From an uncultured Treponema sp. (GTDB lineage: Bacteria > Spirochaetota > Spirochaetia > Treponematales > Treponemataceae): DNA of 64,000 bases. Of the stretch, positions 61,606 to 64,000 are shown one piece after another; within the stretch, counting starts at the first letter, position 1; every line of letters starts with the position of its first letter. The position numbers were made by a program, and so were the translations under genes. The stretch is taken from positions 1 to 64,000 of the forward strand of contig CAMOIE010000015.1 of assembly GCA_946615905.1 (NCBI GenBank), read 5' to 3'. The notes below the pieces were generated by a model, which saw nothing but the letters and a program-made list of their open reading frames with translations, had not been told where the DNA came from and searched no databases.

Positions 61606-62423
61606 CTTCAACTCCAGAAAGCGACTTTCAAAATTCTGTTTTCGGCTTTATTCCTGACGAAGACTATTTTCCTATTCCCGATGAATACAAAGCGAAAAAG
61701 AACATTCTACGCGTTTCCAGCCTTTGGAAAGAATTCGGCCGCAAAAAAGTCGTCCGCGGAGTAGATTTTTCCATGCAGACCGGAGAAGTTCTTGGACTTT
61801 TAGGACCAAACGGAGCCGGAAAGACGACAACCTTCTACATGATTGTAGGCTTTCACAAGCCGACTAGCGGAGAAATCTTCCTTGACAACGAGCGGATCAC
61901 AGGTCTTCCAATGTACAAAAGGGCAAGACGTGGAATCTCATATCTTCCCCAAGAGCCGAGCGTATTCAGAAAACTGACCGTTGAAGAAAACATCTGGTCG
62001 ATTTTGGAAACCCGCACAGATTTGACTCGCGAGAAAAAAAAAGAGCGGCTTGAGGAATTAATCGAGGAATTCGCAATCGGCAGAATCAGACACCAGTTCG
62101 CATACACATTGAGCGGCGGAGAGCGGCGGCGCACAGAAATCGCACGTTCACTTGCAATCGAACCTAAATTTCTCCTGCTGGACGAGCCTTTCGCCGGAAT
62201 CGACCCGATTGCCGTGGCGGACATCAAGGCCATGATTCGCCTGCTTGCCGAGCGAGGAATCGGAATTCTGATTACAGACCACAACGTCCGCGACACCCTT
62301 GAAATCACCCACCGCGCGATCATCATCAACAACGGGCAGATTATCACCCAAGGCGGCAAAGAAGAAATCCTAGCCTCCCCCGAAGCCCGCGAAATCTACC
62401 TCGGAAAAGATTTCTCAATGTAG
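61602..62423 (+). CDS. lptB: LPS export ABC transporter ATPase LptB
   Basis: A 273-residue ABC ATPase with an N-terminal extension of about 30 residues. LGPNGAGKTTTFYMIVG is Walker A, ISYLPQEPSVFRKLTVEENI the Q-loop region, LSGGERRRTEIARSLA the signature, and LLLDEPFAGIDPIAV Walker B, all matching LptB. It powers LptFG. It closes the lptCAB operon. LptFG and LptD are not in the window. Confidence 0.94.
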   Translation: MTSTPESDFQNSVFGFIPDEDYFPIPDEYKAKKNILRVSSLWKEFGRKKVVRGVDFSMQTGEVLGLLGPNGAGKTTTFYMIVGFHKPTSGEIFLDNERITGLPMYKRARRGISYLPQEPSVFRKLTVEENIWSILETRTDLTREKKKERLEELIEEFAIGRIRHQFAYTLSGGERRRTEIARSLAIEPKFLLLDEPFAGIDPIAVADIKAMIRLLAERGIGILITDHNVRDTLEITHRAIIINNGQIITQGGKEEILASPEAREIYLGKDFSM

Positions 62424-62626
62424 GGAGCGACGGCTGAAAGCCGGAAAATCGCGATTAAATGAGCGATTTTAGCGAGTCTCGGTCGAGCCCCTGCGAGACC
62501 GCAAAGGGCGGCACCGCCTCCGGCGGTCGCTACGTCCGGGGTTCGCTCACGCTCATAGGCTTCGTGGATGACGAGTAGGCTGAGTCATGGATGACGAAGC
62601 CTACCCAGCCCCTCCCATCGCTGCCG
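62424..62626. other. GC-rich intergenic repeat block between lptB and rny
   Basis: No gene is seen. Short inverted repeats (GCGATT..AGCGATTTTAGCG, GCCTCCGGCGG, GGCTTCGTGGATGACGAG..GACGAAGCC) fill the block. Bases 62524-62546 match the reverse complement of 51710-51733 with one indel. Confidence 0.55.
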
Positions 62627-62627
62627 C

Positions 62628-62660
62628 AAAAAAAATCGCCCGGAAAAACGGGCGATTTTC
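62628..62660. terminator. Bidirectional terminator between lptB and rny
   Basis: An 11-bp perfect stem AAAATCGCCCG/CGGGCGATTTT with a 6-nt loop and A-run/T-run on the two sides. It lies 7 nt after the rny stop codon on the minus strand. Confidence 0.88.
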
Positions 62661-62666
62661 AATTAA

Positions 62667-64000
62667 TTATCTTGCATACTCAACAATTCGTGTCTCACGA
62701 ATCATAGTAAGTTTTATGCGGCCGGGATAACGCAGGTCGGTCTCAATCTGCTTGGCGATTTTCTGCGCCAACTCCTTGACCTCCCCGTCCGGGATTTTCT
62801 CGTTGTTGACAAGGATGCGAAGCTCTCGTCCGGCTTGAATTGCGTACGCTTTTTCAACACCGGTGAACTTCTCCGCAATCTCCTCAAGGTTCTCAAGACG
62901 TTTGACATAATTCTCAACAGTCTCGCGTCTTGCGCCAGGCCTTGCGGCGGAAATAGCATCCGCAATCTGCACGATTACAGCCTCTATCGTCTCAGGCTCG
63001 CAGTCAGCGTGGTGGGCGGCAATCGCATTCACTATGCGGGGGTCTTCTCCCATTTTGCGCGCCATCTCAGCACCGACCTCTGCGTGGTTCTGGTCGGAAT
63101 CGTTTTCCGCCCCCTTACCGATGTCGTGGAGGAGGGCTGAGCGTTTCGCAAGATCTCTGTCAGCCCCGACCTCAGCAGCAATCATGCTGGCGATTTCCGC
63201 GACCTCGCGTGAGTGGGTAAGAACGTTCTGTCCGTAACTCGTGCGGAAGTAGAGACGGCCAAGAGCGCGGGCAGCATCCTGACTCATGTTGTGTATTCCC
63301 ATGTCGAAGAGAACCTTTTCGCCCTCCTCGTAAATCTTCTGCTGAACCTCGCGGGTGACTTTCTGAACGATTTCCTCGATTCTAGCCGGATGAATTCTTC
63401 CGTCAGTGACAAGTCTCTCAAGGGCCTGCTTAGCGATTTCCTTACGAACCGGGTCAAAGCAGGAGATGACGACAGCCTCAGGGGTATCGTCAATGATGAT
63501 ATCAACACCTGTCAAAGTCTCAAGCGTGCGGATATTGCGTCCCTCGCGCCCGATGATTCTTCCCTTCATCTCGTCAGAGGGCAGAGAAACAGTCGCAACC
63601 GTAATGTCAGACGTAACTTCTGTCGCAAGTCTCTGAATAGTAGTAATAAGAATCGACTGAGCCTTTTTCTCAGCAGAAAGATTGGCCTCCTGCTCGATTT
63701 TGTTAAGAAGAGCCTGCGCATCATGGCGGGCGTCATTCTCAAGGCTTTTGATAATGAGGTCTTTTGCTTCCTGTTTTGAAAGACCGGAAATGCGCTCAAG
63801 CTCCACGCGGAGTTTTTCTTCCTGCTGGGCTACAGCATCCTCATGGCGCTGCAGGGCAACAGTCTTATCAGCATATTCACGTTCTTTTTTGTCAAATTCG
63901 GCAGCCCTCTGTTCGAGAAGCTCTTCCTTCTTGTTGACCTTTGCCTCGTAACGCTGAACCTCAGCGCGACGGTCACGGTTTTCCCGTTCCTGCTGGTTTC
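62667..64000 (-). CDS. rny: Ribonuclease Y, 5' end beyond the window
   Basis: The visible 444 or so codons run open to the right edge, so the start lies outside. From the edge come a long Glu/Lys/Arg coiled coil (EEKLRVELERISGL), a KH domain with GRIIGREGRNIRTLE, and an HD domain with SALLHDIGKG and HHAD. RNase Y is the membrane-bound endonuclease that starts mRNA decay in Firmicutes and other groups without RNase E. The N-terminal membrane helix is not visible. A strong terminator follows the gene. Confidence 0.95.
   Translation of the reverse strand, partial: NQQERENRDRRAEVQRYEAKVNKKEELLEQRAAEFDKKEREYADKTVALQRHEDAVAQQEEKLRVELERISGLSKQEAKDLIIKSLENDARHDAQALLNKIEQEANLSAEKKAQSILITTIQRLATEVTSDITVATVSLPSDEMKGRIIGREGRNIRTLETLTGVDIIIDDTPEAVVISCFDPVRKEIAKQALERLVTDGRIHPARIEEIVQKVTREVQQKIYEEGEKVLFDMGIHNMSQDAARALGRLYFRTSYGQNVLTHSREVAEIASMIAAEVGADRDLAKRSALLHDIGKGAENDSDQNHAEVGAEMARKMGEDPRIVNAIAAHHADCEPETIEAVIVQIADAISAARPGARRETVENYVKRLENLEEIAEKFTGVEKAYAIQAGRELRILVNNEKIPDGEVKELAQKIAKQIETDLRYPGRIKLTMIRETRIVEYAR

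Overview
The window looks like chromosome from a host-associated or free-living spirochete, most likely Treponema. The reasons are a Gram-negative envelope (LolCDE, LptCAB, an outer-membrane barrel), spirochete-style relaxed lipoboxes, cheB/cheR, a mixture of Gram-negative and Firmicute-like genes (clpC-mcsA-mcsB, RNase Y) and the overall base use. This is a judgement from protein character, not from a database match. There is no rRNA, phage, transposase or CRISPR array. Gene density is high on both strands.

Layout. 1-1280: a cluster of six tRNA genes (His, Arg, Lys, Leu, Gly, Gly) with striking palindromes abutting both Gly genes. 1.3-4.8 kb: tig-clpP-clpX. 4.9-6.2 kb: an M18 aminopeptidase. 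6.3-25.4 kb: a cell-surface decoration region. It holds a DltB-like MBOAT and DltD-like SGNH protein divergent from a DltA-like ligase, a PLP fold-III decarboxylase and a DltC-like carrier. These are followed by glycosyltransferases, two giant YfhO proteins, GtrA, and FdtA/FdtB-type enzymes for a 3-amino-deoxysugar. 25.5-31 kb: HAD phosphatase, sbcCD and tRNA-Pro. 31-37.3 kb: an RND/MMPL exporter, a LolA-like periplasmic protein and an outer-membrane barrel, with a repeated structured element after each of the last two. 37.4-43.2 kb: mcsA-mcsB-clpC-avtA-arsR (minus strand). 43.3-51.6 kb: prfB (programmed frameshift), two secreted unknowns, ftsY and lolCDE. 51.8-55.1 kb: an orphan Cas2-like gene, an FN3-like secreted protein, a prenyl synthase, a TPR protein and a small membrane protein. 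55.2-57.3 kb: cheR-cheB. 57.4-62.4 kb: a GHL10 lipoprotein, pyrG and lptC-lptA-lptB. 62.7-64 kb: RNase Y, cut by the window edge.

How the genes work together. The 6.3-25.4 kb block reads as two ways of decorating a surface polymer. One activates an amino acid on a carrier protein, probably decarboxylates it there, and passes it outward through MBOAT/SGNH proteins. The other makes polyprenyl-phosphate sugars (GT2 plus GtrA) for extracytoplasmic transfer by YfhO. lolCDE, lptCAB and the RND-LolA-barrel set supply envelope transport. tig/clpP/clpX, clpC/mcsAB and ftsY form the protein quality-control and targeting core.

The most unusual signals are: (1) ten genes whose start codon lies exactly 6-7 nt after a strong -10 box, indicating leaderless mRNAs; (2) the Dlt-like cluster with an embedded decarboxylase; (3) a CTP synthase whose glutaminase cysteine is replaced by Asp; (4) a McsB homologue that has lost its catalytic signatures; (5) a repeat pair whose hairpin is kept by compensatory base changes.
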